A DNA stretch of 64,000 bases from JABSQH01 sp039177505 (GCA_039177505.1 JBCDFR010000008.1:24906-88905), one strand, 5' to 3'. Positions 44,953 through 54,728 are shown, counted from the stretch's first letter. Notes: generated by a model not told the origin, from the letters alone. Made by a program: numbers and translations.

Positions 44953-45558
44953 ATGTCGAGCGTGTCGTCAAGTCCTCGTTTGCCTCGCCGGTCGCGTGAG
45001 GAGCGTGAGCGCATCGTGTTGGACGCCGCTGCGGAGTTGTTTTACGCACGAGGGGTGCACGAGGTCGGGATGGATGAACTCGTCGAACACAGCGGTCTCG
45101 GCAAGGCGACCGTCTACCGCCTGTATTCGACGAAGGACCAGCTGATCGGCGCCTACCTCGAACGGACCCACGTCGGGATCATGGAGGCGATCGACACCGA
45201 CATCGTCAACTCCGACGGACCGGCATCAGCGCTGCGGCGGATCGTCCAGTCGATCTGGGAGCACGTCAACTCGCCGGGATTCCGCGGGTGTCCGTTCAAC
45301 AACGCCAGCATCGAGTTCGACGACGCCGAGCACCCCGCACGCGCCATGGCGCGACGGCACCGGACGCGGTTGTGCGACCGTCTCGTCAACGTGGCCGACC
45401 GACTCGACCCGGAACGAGGTGCCGAGATCGGCGAGCGACTGGCCGTCGTGATCGATGGCATCTACCTGAACGCCGCGCACCTCGGACCGAGCGGACCGGC
45501 GGCGAGCGGCCACCGCCTTGCACTCGCACTCATCGACGAACTCGAGCGTGGCGCATGA
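44953..45558 (+). CDS. TetR-family regulator
   Basis: The 201-residue repressor has the HTH in VGMDELVEHSGLGKATVYRLYSTKDQL. The C-terminal domain with RGCPFNNASIEF resembles regulators of SDR/alkene-type detoxification genes. It is divergent from the SDR gene and overlaps the next start (ATGA), so it also drives the YdeI-type gene. Confidence 0.9.
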   Translation: MSSVSSSPRLPRRSREERERIVLDAAAELFYARGVHEVGMDELVEHSGLGKATVYRLYSTKDQLIGAYLERTHVGIMEAIDTDIVNSDGPASALRRIVQSIWEHVNSPGFRGCPFNNASIEFDDAEHPARAMARRHRTRLCDRLVNVADRLDPERGAEIGERLAVVIDGIYLNAAHLGPSGPAASGHRLALALIDELERGA

Positions 45559-46178
45559 TCGAGTCGACACACCACGACGGCCGACCGACGGTGCATTGCG
45601 AGACGGCGGCCGAATGGCGCCGGTGGCTCCGAGGGCACCACACAACAAGCGACGGGGTGTGGCTGATCGTCTGGAAACAGCACACCCAACGGCCAACGAT
45701 TCCGTACCCAGACACCGTCGATGAAGCGCTCTGCTTCGGCTGGATCGACTCTCGCCCGAACAAGCTCGACGACGACCGGGCCATGCGTTGGTTCAGCCCC
45801 CGCAAACCAACGAGCCCCTGGTCACGGATCAACAAGAACAAGATTGCCCACCTCGACGCAGCCGGTCGGCTGCAACCGGCGGGGCACGCGCTCGTCGCAA
45901 CGGCCAAGGCGAACGGTGCGTGGACGATCTACGACGAGATCGAAGACCTCGTCATCCCCGACGACCTCCGACAGCGCCTCGACGCCGCCCCGATCGCCGC
46001 GGACCACTTCTCTCGATTCCCAGACTCATCGAAGAAGAGCATCCTGTGGTGGCTCAAGTCCGCGAAGACCGTCCCCACCCGCGCCAAGCGACTCGACACG
46101 ATCGTCGATCGGGCCGGGGAGAACCGCATGGCGAACCATCCCAAAGGCCGTGACGCCGGGCCGACACACACCAACTAA
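45555..46178 (+). CDS. YdeI/OmpD-associated family protein
   Basis: The 207-residue protein carries the YdeI pattern: EWRRWLRGHHTTSDGVWLIV, YPDTVDEALCFGWIDSRPN, WSRINKNK and the C-terminal KKSILWWLKSAKTVPTRAKR. Members are linked to peptide/bacteriocin tolerance and bind unknown ligands. It is translationally coupled to the TetR gene. Confidence 0.9.
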   Translation: MIESTHHDGRPTVHCETAAEWRRWLRGHHTTSDGVWLIVWKQHTQRPTIPYPDTVDEALCFGWIDSRPNKLDDDRAMRWFSPRKPTSPWSRINKNKIAHLDAAGRLQPAGHALVATAKANGAWTIYDEIEDLVIPDDLRQRLDAAPIAADHFSRFPDSSKKSILWWLKSAKTVPTRAKRLDTIVDRAGENRMANHPKGRDAGPTHTN

Positions 46179-46275
46179 TCGAGCGGCGAGCAGCCGCCGG
46201 ACACCATCACGGAGGGCCGCCGGCGTGCCGTGGTCGGTAAAAGCCGCTCCCCGACCCGTCCGATATTGCCCACCA
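46173..46275 (+). repeat. Possible degenerate cassette repeat
   Basis: Weak copy: left TAATCGAGCGGCG, central GTGCCG at 46225-46230, right CGATATTGCCC from 46260. It overlaps the last codons of the YdeI-type gene. The ~80 bp to the next copy show nothing else. Confidence 0.4.
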
Positions 46276-46356
46276 CAGAGACCACCCAACACCCGATCGG
46301 GAACCGGCAGCCGCGCGCCATTCTCCCGACCAGTATCACCGCCCGACCCATCGTCG

Positions 46357-46445
46357 CGATTTCCGTGCGGCCCTACCCGAGCTGGTCGTGCCGATATGGA
46401 GCGGTGTCGGGGCGCTTGGGCCGGGAAGCGGTATATGCGCGGTCC
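46357..46445 (+). repeat. Cassette-type intergenic repeat, copy 10
   Basis: Left core GCGATTTCCGTGC, a second CCGAGC, central GTGCCG at 46389-46394 with ATATGGAGCGGTG, right core GCGGTATATGCGCGG. The rest of 46179-46522 has no gene. Confidence 0.8.
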
Positions 46446-46522
46446 GGATGAGACGCGCAGTTCGGCGCACTGTGGCGCTTGAGCGGTTGATGGGTCGATG
46501 TGCGAGCGGAGTGAAGCGGGGC

Positions 46523-47476
46523 TTAGTCGCTTTGCACGGTTGCGGATGGAACCTGAAGGCTGAGCCGTGCGCCCGATTGTCCGTCTTGGTTCGGGTCGAC
46601 TGCGTGCAGATTGATGCCCCGTCGTGTCGTTTCGATCTCTAAATGCTGCGTCACACCAGTCGGGGCGAGTACCAGTTCGATGAGAACAGCGAAGTGGCCG
46701 TTGTCGGGGCACTCCTCGATCTGATCAAGAGTGAATCCGGTGACCGCAATGGTGTCGGCCTCGACCTGCGCTGAGCCTCCGCCGCTGAGACAATCGCTGA
46801 CGATGGAGATCTCGCCATCGTCGATCGTCAACGTCGTTGGTGTCGGTGGCATCGAGGAAGTGTTGAGTGCCGAAGCGTTGAATATCTGCCATTGACTCAT
46901 CACCGGCTGGACCGGTTCGGCGAGCTCGGCATCTGCCAGCTCGATGACTGCGTCTCCAGCGGTCAATACCACCGAACCTTCGTCGGTCGTGCCGATTCTT
47001 GGCTGTGTGGTGAGCACCCCGATGAGCAATGGTGTGTGCGGCGGGAAGATGGTGCCGTCTGCAGACGTACACGCCACCGCTGTGCTCGTTTGCGGGCCTT
47101 CGAGGATCAACTGGTTGCTGTCAATCCGGTACGCCCAACTGAGCGAGTTGCAGCCGTCATAAGCGGTGACAGTGTCGTCGGTGAATTGCACCGGTGTCAG
47201 CCAACGAGTGTTGGCATGCGGAGGGCCCAGGTAATCGCCAGCTAGGTCGCTCGGCTCGACCGTCGCGTCTGAGCGTGACCCGGAAGGGTCGCTATCGGCT
47301 GTCACCGCAGCCGCGATCGCCGCGGTAACGAGTACCGCCGCAGTCGCGACGAACAGAGTCGCACGTCGCCGATCCACCACCGGCGACAGTACGCCGCGCT
47401 CATGGCTGTCGATCGTCACGCGAATCAAGACCTCGCGGCATGCGGCATCACCAGCCAACACACTGCGATCTCGCAT
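46523..47476 (-). CDS. META-domain-like membrane-anchored protein
   Basis: The 317-residue protein has a short cytosolic N-terminus, one TM helix (LFVATAAVLVTAAIAAAVTA) and an extracellular part with a META/HslJ-like domain (FTDDTVTAYDGCNSLSWAYR, LILEGPQTSTAVAC). A second beta-rich domain with Cys pairs follows. It may have a role at the cell envelope. It is alone between repeat copies 10 and 11. Confidence 0.75.
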   Translation of the reverse strand: MRDRSVLAGDAACREVLIRVTIDSHERGVLSPVVDRRRATLFVATAAVLVTAAIAAAVTADSDPSGSRSDATVEPSDLAGDYLGPPHANTRWLTPVQFTDDTVTAYDGCNSLSWAYRIDSNQLILEGPQTSTAVACTSADGTIFPPHTPLLIGVLTTQPRIGTTDEGSVVLTAGDAVIELADAELAEPVQPVMSQWQIFNASALNTSSMPPTPTTLTIDDGEISIVSDCLSGGGSAQVEADTIAVTGFTLDQIEECPDNGHFAVLIELVLAPTGVTQHLEIETTRRGINLHAVDPNQDGQSGARLSLQVPSATVQSD

Positions 47477-47494
47477 CGGCGACCAGGCGACGAC

Positions 47495-47583
47495 CGCGCG
47501 TTTCTGAGTGGGTGAGCCAGCGCCGAGGTGCCGCTATCGGGCGGGGCGTTGGAGCGGGCGGTGTGGGCGATACCGAGCGGGTC
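47495..47583 (+). repeat. Cassette-type intergenic repeat, copy 11
   Basis: Left core GCGCGTTTCTGAGTG, central GTGCCG at 47528-47533 with CTATCGGGC, right core GGGCGATACCGAGCGGGTC. It starts 19 bp from the start codon of the inverted META gene. The remaining 200 bp to the fucosidase start show no gene. Confidence 0.8.
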
Positions 47584-47783
47584 GGGTCAGTCAGTCGACG
47601 CGCTGGCGACTACGCGCAGTGGGGGCCACCGCACATGGCCACAACGTGGCGGAAGGGCCGTTGGATGGACCGGCCGGATCCGGACGATGGATTCGTCGGC
47701 AACCGCTGACTCATCGATCTTTCATCGGCTGGTCGTCAGGCTCGTCTCCCACAAGGTTGATAACCCACGAGGAGTTGAGAACG

Positions 47784-49601
47784 ATGTATTCGAGTCGTGT
47801 TGCTGCTGCGTTGATCGCCGCCGGTCTGGTCGCCACCGCGTGCAACCCGAGCGCCAACGGCCCAGCCAACGAGGTGGCGGGCGCACCCAGGGAGAACAGG
47901 CCGGCGGCCGAGGAACCGGTCGTGGTCGACCTACCAGCCGCCGTGACCACCGAGGCAGATCACGAGGACGAGACCAGCGAGGACGAGACCGGCGCAGAAG
48001 CGACCGACGAGCTCGATGACGAGGAGCTCGACAGCGAGGAGGAGTTCGACGGCGAGGGAGACGAAGAGGTAGAAGGCGGTGAGGACGGTGGGGTCTTTGC
48101 CGAAGCGGACCAGGGCGACAACGAGGGCAGCCCGAAGCCGACGCCGATCGTCAAGGACACCTCCCAGCCGCGGCCGCAGTCCTATGAGCCGACGCGCGAG
48201 TCACTGGCCACGTGGCGGACGCCGGACTGGTTCGAGAACGAGTTCCTCGGCATCTATGTGCACTGGGGTCCGGGGTCGGTGCCAGGGTTTCCGTTCGAAG
48301 ATCCCGGCGAGCGGGTCGACAGCGGTATCTGGTACGGCGGCGCGATGTACGACCCGACCGGCCCGCTGGGTGCCTACGACTTCCATGTTGCGAACTATGG
48401 CGACCCCGAGCAGTTCGGGTACCACGACCTGATCGAGCAGTTCAGAGCCGAGAACTGGGACCCCGCCGAGTGGGTGCGACTGTGCAAGAACGCCGGCTGC
48501 GGTTTCATCGGGATCGGTGCCGAGCACGGCGACGGCTACCCGATGTGGGACACCGAGCACGCCCAGTTCAACGCGGTCAACACCGGTCCGCGGCGAGACC
48601 TGCTCGGCGACATCTTCGCCGCAGCTCGCGCCGAGGGGCTCAAGACCATCGCCACCGTGCACGAACACCCCGGGTCGCTGTTCGGTTGGGCTCTGGAAAA
48701 CTCCTCGGTCAGCCACCTGCGCGACCCGCAGTACGCCGACCTGTATGAGGCCGACGACGAGGAGACCTACGAGGCCAAGATGTACGAGCTCGTTCGGGAG
48801 TATCAACCCGACCAGCTCTGGATCGACAATCCGCTCCTGCAACAAGACCAGCAGACATGGATGCAGTTCGTTGCCGACTACTACACCCGGGCCGAAGGAT
48901 GGGGCAACGGTGGTGCACTGGTCGGCCAAAAGAGCACCAGCGCATTCCTCCACGAGCACACGACGTTCAACATCGAAGGCGGCGAGTATCCCGACGGCGT
49001 CTGGGCATGGCGAGGCATGAGCGAGCCGTTCCCGGTCCGCTGGCAAAAAGACGTCCCCATCGGCAACTACTGGCAATACGCCGAAGGCGTCGGCGCCCGC
49101 CCGACCAACATGCTCGTCGACGGCATCGTGGACCGGGTCGCCAAGAACGGCGTGACCCTGCTGAACCTGTCCCCGAAGGCTGACGGCACGCTGCCCGCCG
49201 AACAAGTGACCGCGCTCGAAGAGCTGGCCGACTGGATGGCAATCAACAAAGAAGCGCTCGAGGGTGCCAAGGCTGCACCGTTCTCACCGGGTGGCACCGA
49301 TCAATGGCAGGCCAACAACGGCACGATCCGGTTCACCGAGGAGGACAACCATCTCTACGCCATCGATCTCGGCAACAACTGGCCCCCGACCGGCGGGTTC
49401 TTCGACTACGAGCCCAGTACTCCACCAACCGGGCCCTACCGGCTCCCGGGTGTGACGCCGGTCGCCGGTTCCGAGATCACCATGCTCGGCAGCGACCAAC
49501 CACTCCCCTGGCGGATCGACGGCAACGACCTCGTCATCGAACAACTCCCCCAACAACTCCCCGGCGACCACGCATGGACGTTCAAGATCCAGGTCTCCTG
49601 A
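47784..49601 (+). CDS. GH29 alpha-L-fucosidase-like lipoprotein with acidic linker
   Basis: The 605-residue exported enzyme has a lipobox (LIAAGLVATACNP), then a ~65-residue very acidic linker (DETSEDETGAEATDELDDEE-type, residues ~55-115), then a GH29 barrel: FLGIYVHWGPGSVPG, FIGIGAEHGDGYPMWD, FNAVNTGPRRDLLGDI, and DQLWIDNPLL where the Asp fits the nucleophile. VTLLNLSPKADGTLPAEQ closes the barrel, followed by a beta domain. GAGGAG precedes the ATG. It probably removes fucose from algal or other polysaccharides at the cell surface. Confidence 0.88.
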   Translation: MYSSRVAAALIAAGLVATACNPSANGPANEVAGAPRENRPAAEEPVVVDLPAAVTTEADHEDETSEDETGAEATDELDDEELDSEEEFDGEGDEEVEGGEDGGVFAEADQGDNEGSPKPTPIVKDTSQPRPQSYEPTRESLATWRTPDWFENEFLGIYVHWGPGSVPGFPFEDPGERVDSGIWYGGAMYDPTGPLGAYDFHVANYGDPEQFGYHDLIEQFRAENWDPAEWVRLCKNAGCGFIGIGAEHGDGYPMWDTEHAQFNAVNTGPRRDLLGDIFAAARAEGLKTIATVHEHPGSLFGWALENSSVSHLRDPQYADLYEADDEETYEAKMYELVREYQPDQLWIDNPLLQQDQQTWMQFVADYYTRAEGWGNGGALVGQKSTSAFLHEHTTFNIEGGEYPDGVWAWRGMSEPFPVRWQKDVPIGNYWQYAEGVGARPTNMLVDGIVDRVAKNGVTLLNLSPKADGTLPAEQVTALEELADWMAINKEALEGAKAAPFSPGGTDQWQANNGTIRFTEEDNHLYAIDLGNNWPPTGGFFDYEPSTPPTGPYRLPGVTPVAGSEITMLGSDQPLPWRIDGNDLVIEQLPQQLPGDHAWTFKIQVS

Positions 49602-49679
49602 GGCCGCCACACGACAACCTCTACCGCTCGACAAGCGAGGGCACGCGGTCGATCCGCCAGAGCGTGTGATCCGCGAGGT

Positions 49680-51434
49680 CTACGACGCCCGGTATGAACG
49701 CGTATTTGCAGGTGGGCCAGCGATCGGCAGCTCGATGAACGATGGCCGAAGCCGAGAATGGTGAACGGTGATCGTCGCTGCGCGACCTTCTGTCATGAAC
49801 GCCTGCTCAGCGGTTGATCCCTGTCCGAGATTCCTTGCGACGCGCGGATGCGCGCCGCTGGCAATCAAGAGACGTAACCGTTCGCCGCGCTTGAAGCGGA
49901 TTGCCGTCGGGACAAGAGAGAGTTCGACGGTCACGGCGCCACCGGCCGCCGAACCGAGGGAGAGACGTTCGATCGAGTCTGTGACGTTCTCAGACCTGCC
50001 GGCGCGCGAGACCCGGTTGATGCGCACGAACAGGTCGACCGTTTCAACGTCGGTGTCAACGTTGATTGTCGCCTTGATCTCGCCGATCACGACCGTGGCG
50101 CACTCGAACGGCTGAGCGGTGAAAACGAGCGTGTCCCCTCGGGCTTCAAGCTGTGCGTTGTTCTTGACCGGCTTCATCGCCAGCAAGAGCGGGCCTCCAA
50201 CGGCTGGCGTCGGATCCATTGGGTCGTATCGATAGGACGTCGTTGCTGCGTCTTCGATCGGCGGCACCTCGGTCAAGGCGTGGCCACGCTGCAAGTAGAG
50301 GCGCTTGGACCGAACGGCGACGGGCCACCGATCGGCCTCCCACCACTCGCGTGTACCGAGCACGCGAAATCGAACCGTTGGGTGAGCTTCATCGACCGGA
50401 ACGCCCTTGAGGCGGTGATCGAACCACGACTTCGCGTTGCGGAGATAGCCAAGGCTCTCCGAGACGTTGCTGTGTGGCCCGGCTCCGATCGACAGCAGCG
50501 GTGCTTTTCCCGCTGACGCGAGGGCCTCGTAGTCGATCAGCACGTCGCGCAGGGCTGTGTCGTGCCATGAACTCGACAAGAAGACGGGCGCCTCGATACC
50601 TGATATCTCTTCCTCGGTGATCGACGACGCTGCCCAATAGGGCGTGTCGGGGTCCGCGCTGCGTACGAAGGTTTGGTACTGCGCGATCGGGCTGCCGGTT
50701 GCAGCGGCGTCGGCATCGACGATCGGTAGGTGGTCGAACGGCTCGGCGTGGCGCGCACGACCGAGTTGGCTAAGGATTTGTTCCCGCAGCATTGTGCTGA
50801 TCCGCACCTGGTAGCCCGCGTCTTGAAGTTGCTTGACGAATTTCGCCCAGCGCAGAGACGTATCAAGATCGAATCCGCCTGTGCCGTAGAGGATGCGGCG
50901 AAATCCACTTGGCGCAGCGGCGGAGAAGACGGCGTTCACCGCGGGATCGTTGTCGACTCCGATCGCAGTCGATGTGTACCCGAGGTAGCTCACACCGAAG
51001 GCAGCAATTCGGCCGTCGCACCATGGTTGCCGTTTGACCCAAGCGACAGTGGCGGCCCCATCGCGCCGCTCATCGACCAGGGGAACGAAGACGCCGCCGG
51101 AGTCCCCACAGCCCCGCACGTCCTGGATGAGCACGACGTAGCCGCGTCGAGCAAAGAACGCCGGATACCGGACTGAGGACGAGTGGCCTCGGCCGTAGGA
51201 CGTGCGGATGATGATCGTGGGATGCGACTGCACGCCGGTCGGGCGATAGAGGTCGGAGACCAACGTGATGCCGTCGGTTGTCTCGAATGACAGGCCGCGT
51301 TCGACGGTGATGTCGTTTTCCGCAACGGGCAGCCGGGCGGCCTTGGCGTACAGGATCTCGCGCAGACGTCGATTGGCGGCGAGCCCGAGCACGGCCAGGG
51401 CCGCGACGGAGAGAGACGTCTTGGCGATGTTCAT
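49680..51434 (-). CDS. CocE/NonD-type alpha/beta hydrolase
   Basis: The 584-residue protein has an N-terminal membrane anchor (SLSVAALAVLGLAANR), an S15/CocE hydrolase core with nucleophile FGVSYLGYTS, Asp in SSSWHDTALRD and His in GAGPHSNVSE, and a C-terminal jelly-roll (VDTDVETVDLFVRINRV). It likely hydrolyses an ester or amide outside the membrane. GGAGG precedes the ATG at 51434. A TetR-type operator lies 66 bp upstream. Confidence 0.9.
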   Translation of the reverse strand: MNIAKTSLSVAALAVLGLAANRRLREILYAKAARLPVAENDITVERGLSFETTDGITLVSDLYRPTGVQSHPTIIIRTSYGRGHSSSVRYPAFFARRGYVVLIQDVRGCGDSGGVFVPLVDERRDGAATVAWVKRQPWCDGRIAAFGVSYLGYTSTAIGVDNDPAVNAVFSAAAPSGFRRILYGTGGFDLDTSLRWAKFVKQLQDAGYQVRISTMLREQILSQLGRARHAEPFDHLPIVDADAAATGSPIAQYQTFVRSADPDTPYWAASSITEEEISGIEAPVFLSSSWHDTALRDVLIDYEALASAGKAPLLSIGAGPHSNVSESLGYLRNAKSWFDHRLKGVPVDEAHPTVRFRVLGTREWWEADRWPVAVRSKRLYLQRGHALTEVPPIEDAATTSYRYDPMDPTPAVGGPLLLAMKPVKNNAQLEARGDTLVFTAQPFECATVVIGEIKATINVDTDVETVDLFVRINRVSRAGRSENVTDSIERLSLGSAAGGAVTVELSLVPTAIRFKRGERLRLLIASGAHPRVARNLGQGSTAEQAFMTEGRAATITVHHSRLRPSFIELPIAGPPANTRSYRAS

Positions 51435-51499
51435 CTGAGGGCCTCCGAGGTGGCCGGCTCTCGTCGGCGAATCCGACTGATCCGGGTGGTGACCCGACA

Positions 51500-51524
51500 T
51501 ATCTTCGAGATGCTATCGAAGATA
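51500..51524. promoter_or_regulatory. TetR-type operator, site 1
   Basis: TATCTTCGA-N7-TCGAAGATA is a perfect 9-bp inverted repeat between the hydrolase and TetR genes. A near-identical site occurs at 52397-52421. Confidence 0.85.
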
Positions 51525-51670
51525 GAGCCGTCCATCCACCGGCCTCGGCTGCGGCAGGTTGCAGAGTGACCCGACGCGGTTGTGTCGTTCTTCCGCGCGA
51601 TCTCAGGGGGCCACCCGAAGTTGGCGTGGCCATGCCGGCGCGTCACCACCGATCGGTCACAATTGGCGTC

Positions 51671-52318
51671 ATGGGGGGCGAGTCGAAGCGGCCAGGGCCT
51701 GATCCAAAGATCAGCCGTGACGACATCATCGAAGCCGCATTGTCGATCGGCTTCGAGAAGCTCACGCTCACCGCGATCGCCCGACGGTTGGGTGTATCGC
51801 AGAACTCGCTGTACCACTACGTCGACGATCGGGCTGACGTGGTCGCAGCAGCGATGGACCACGTCGTGGAGAGGATGGCGTGGCCGCCGCAGAGCGATGA
51901 TTGGCGCCGGCAACTGGGTTCGATTGGGACCGCCTTCTTCGACACGATGATTGACTACCCCGGTCTCGCACGACTGGTCGAGCAAGCTGATCATCCACCT
52001 GAGTTCATGCAGCGTCGCTTCGGCGAGACGCACGCGCACCTGATGTCGCTCGGCTTCGGCAGCGCCGAAGCGCTGTTGGCGATGGACGTCGTGTACGACC
52101 TCGCGATCGACTCTGCAGCACGCAGCGCACGGCTCGAGCGACACTTCGCCGATCCGGCGAAGACGGCAGCGAGCTGGGAGCACGCACCGACCGTCGACAT
52201 CGAAACAGCGCTTGCGCTGGGCGCATCAGACCGTGGTGCTTCGTGGTTTCGGCACAAGTTGCAGATCGCGCTCAGCGGGATCGCCGCTGAGATCGGCCCC
52301 GACCGAACGACTCACTAG
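51671..52318 (+). CDS. TetR-family regulator
   Basis: The 215-residue protein has the HTH in LTAIARRLGVSQNSLYHYVDDRADV and a TetR_C-type ligand domain. ATG at 51671 (MGGESKRPGPDPK) is chosen; an upstream in-frame stretch lacks coding character. Two matching operators, before the hydrolase and before the flavin reductase, suggest it controls both neighbours. Confidence 0.9.
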   Translation: MGGESKRPGPDPKISRDDIIEAALSIGFEKLTLTAIARRLGVSQNSLYHYVDDRADVVAAAMDHVVERMAWPPQSDDWRRQLGSIGTAFFDTMIDYPGLARLVEQADHPPEFMQRRFGETHAHLMSLGFGSAEALLAMDVVYDLAIDSAARSARLERHFADPAKTAASWEHAPTVDIETALALGASDRGASWFRHKLQIALSGIAAEIGPDRTTH

Positions 52319-52396
52319 CAGTCCTCACCGTTGACGCGGTCACGTCAGTGACCGTGGCTCGACACGTCTGTATGCGTCTGACTTGACAGCACGGAT

Positions 52397-52421
52397 TAAC
52401 TTCGAGACGATATCGAAGATA
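52397..52421. promoter_or_regulatory. TetR-type operator, site 2
   Basis: TAACTTCGA-N7-TCGAAGATA matches site 1 with one change. A consensus TTGACA (-35) lies at 52383-52388, so a bound repressor would cover the -10 region of the flavin reductase gene. Confidence 0.85.
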
Positions 52422-52467
52422 TGGAGAGACAACTTCATCTCAACCGTTCGGCGCGCCGAACCTTCTG

Positions 52468-53184
52468 ATGTCGGTTCTTCAGAAGGCTCGCCAGTACACG
52501 GTCAAGAACGCGGCGACCGTGTGCAACGTCGAGCAGATCGGCGACGATCTGGTGCACGTCGTCGCCGAGGTAGCCCAACCCGATTTGTCGTGGTCGCCAG
52601 GTCAGGCCGTGGCCATCAAGATCGAACCCGGCGCGACGAAGATGCGGTTGCGGTGGCGGCACTACACAGTGCGCTCCTGCGACCCGGCAACCGGTGCCAT
52701 CGAGTTCGTGATGGCACTCCACGACCGCACGACCGCAGCGGCACGGTTCATCATGCGCCTCGAACCCGGGACAGCGTTCACGTTCATGGGCCCAGGCGGC
52801 AGCCCCGTTCTACAACACGACGCCGACAGCTACCTGTTCGTCGGCGACCGCACGAGCGTCGCGTCGATTGCCGCGATGCTCGATGCGCTTGCGCCCGCGG
52901 CTCCACAGACCAAGGTGATCATCGCAACTCCTCATCCCGACGAGGCGCAGCTCCCGAGCACGCACCCCCACGACGTGCGTTGGCTTCCGGCTGCGGACGC
53001 GGCAGAGACCAAGGAGGTCACGCTTGCCGCGCTGCCCGAACACGTTTCGAGCGACACCCGTGCATATGTCACCGGTGAGATGAACACGATGCGCGCCGTT
53101 CGCTCTGCGCTGCAACAGGCAGGCGTCAGCCGTCGGCGCATCGGCTGCGTCGCACACTGGACCCCCGACCGCCAGGCGATGTAG
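52468..53184 (+). CDS. Siderophore-interacting FAD reductase
   Basis: The 238-residue protein has the SIP-type FAD motif WRHYTVRSCD, an SYLFVGDRTSVASIAAMLDAL NAD(P)-domain start, and VTGEMNTMRAVRSAL at the C-terminus. It would release iron by reducing ferric siderophore in the cytoplasm. It precedes an iron-siderophore binding lipoprotein by 49 bp. Confidence 0.88.
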   Translation: MSVLQKARQYTVKNAATVCNVEQIGDDLVHVVAEVAQPDLSWSPGQAVAIKIEPGATKMRLRWRHYTVRSCDPATGAIEFVMALHDRTTAAARFIMRLEPGTAFTFMGPGGSPVLQHDADSYLFVGDRTSVASIAAMLDALAPAAPQTKVIIATPHPDEAQLPSTHPHDVRWLPAADAAETKEVTLAALPEHVSSDTRAYVTGEMNTMRAVRSALQQAGVSRRRIGCVAHWTPDRQAM

Positions 53185-53233
53185 CGCTCCGCGTCCCGCC
53201 CACCCATCCGTCGATCTACGGAGTTGAACCCAA

Positions 53234-54355
53234 ATGCCCTCTCTATCGACCCCTGCACGCATCGTCAGCGCCACTGTGGTGCTGGCCCTCATCGCGGCGG
53301 CATGTGGCGACGAGTCGGCAACCGACGCGACAGCGAGCGACACCGCGGAAGCGAGTACAGTCGCCGATTCGGCACCCGACGAACCAACTGGTGGCACTTC
53401 GACGACACCCCCAGCGACCGCCGAACTCGGAGGCGAGTCGACGACGCCGGGCGCATCATCTGACTCTGCAGAAGTGCGGACGGTCGATCATGCCGCTGGG
53501 ACGACCGACGTCCCGGCCTCCCCGCAGCGTGTTGTTGCGCTGGACGAATCCGCAGCGTTCGTACTGCTCGATCTCGGAATCGAACCGGTCCAGGTGCTGG
53601 GGTCGTTCTTCACCACGGGGACCGAACCGGTGCTCGACGAGTACGGCATCGAGATCGTTCCCCACGACATCACCAATCCATCGCTCGAGGCCGTCGCCGC
53701 GCTCCAGCCTGACCTGCTGGTCGGGGCCGATCACCCCGCCAGCATCGAGGCGTATGACAGCTGGTCGGGTGTCGCCCCTACCGTGCTGTTCTCGAATGAC
53801 GAGCCGTGGCAGAACCAGGTCGAGCTCGTCGCCCGAGCGGTCGGTGCGGACGATCTAGGAAACGAGCGGATCGCGCAACTCGAATCCGAGATCGACCGAG
53901 TCGTCGGGCGGCTCGACGCGGAGCTCGACCAAGCGCCGACCGTATCGATCGTCGGGCAACTCAGCGGGATGCCCTTCGCACTGGCACGCGACGGAAACGC
54001 AGCAGGCCAATTCCTCGACGACCTCGGCCTCGGGCGACCGCGGGCTCAAGATGTAGGCACCGACGAAGCCCCCAGCGGGATCCTGTTCCTCTCCCCCGAG
54101 GTCATCGGCGATCAGGACGCCGACACCATCGTGGTGCTCTCCGGCAGCATCTACGAGTCTGATCCGTTGCGCGCACTCCCAACGTTTTCAGCGCTCACCG
54201 GCGATGTGGTGGACGTCGACGGCGAACAGTGGAACTCAACTCACCCGTTCGGAATCTCGTGGATACTCGCCGACCTCGAGTCGGTGCTGCTCGACGGCGG
54301 CCCGCCAGCAACCGCCGACGACATCGCCTCCCGCTGGAACGACTACATCGGCTAG
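53234..54355 (+). CDS. Iron-siderophore ABC transporter binding lipoprotein
   Basis: The 373-residue lipoprotein (VVLALIAAACGD) has a Ser/Thr-rich spacer and a FecB/FepB-type binding fold: PASPQRVVALDESAAFVLLD, then AALQPDLLVGADH and the closing WNSTHPFGISWILADLESVL. No permease or ATPase follows, so it must work with components elsewhere. Confidence 0.9.
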   Translation: MPSLSTPARIVSATVVLALIAAACGDESATDATASDTAEASTVADSAPDEPTGGTSTTPPATAELGGESTTPGASSDSAEVRTVDHAAGTTDVPASPQRVVALDESAAFVLLDLGIEPVQVLGSFFTTGTEPVLDEYGIEIVPHDITNPSLEAVAALQPDLLVGADHPASIEAYDSWSGVAPTVLFSNDEPWQNQVELVARAVGADDLGNERIAQLESEIDRVVGRLDAELDQAPTVSIVGQLSGMPFALARDGNAAGQFLDDLGLGRPRAQDVGTDEAPSGILFLSPEVIGDQDADTIVVLSGSIYESDPLRALPTFSALTGDVVDVDGEQWNSTHPFGISWILADLESVLLDGGPPATADDIASRWNDYIG

Positions 54356-54434
54356 CACTCCTGCGGTACAGCTCTGCGCGAGCTGCGAGACCCATCAATT
54401 CTCGAAGATCACGACCAGTACGACTGAGCCGTCC

Positions 54435-54453
54435 GGACCGTCCGTGACGGTCC
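54435..54453 (+). terminator. GC-rich hairpin after binding-protein gene
   Basis: GGACCGTC and GACGGTCC form an 8-bp stem with a CGT loop, 80 bp past the stop. There is no U-run. The rest of 54356-54728 has no supported gene. Confidence 0.4.
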
Positions 54454-54728
54454 GACCTATGCCGTTCGATCAGGCGTTTTGTCCAGACCGTCCGGAACGG
54501 TGTTGGACCGTACCGGCGAGTTCATTGGACAAACCAGGCGACGACGGAGCGAACTCAGCAACGCTCGACCCCGACCCGCCCGGAGTCGCGCCGCTCGACA
54601 GCGTGCGCGGCTCCCGCAGCCCGTGCCCGAGTCTGGCGACGCACTTCAAGAACGAGAGGATCGCTTGTCCCACGAGATGGCTGGACAGGCCAGCGGGCCC
54701 CCTTCGCAAGCGATACACGCTCGGTCGG

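Noticed and set aside
54356..54728. Gene in the gap after the siderophore-binding lipoprotein
   Set aside because: Open frames here are Arg/Pro-rich shadows; the region contains only a hairpin and scattered CCGTCCG motifs.
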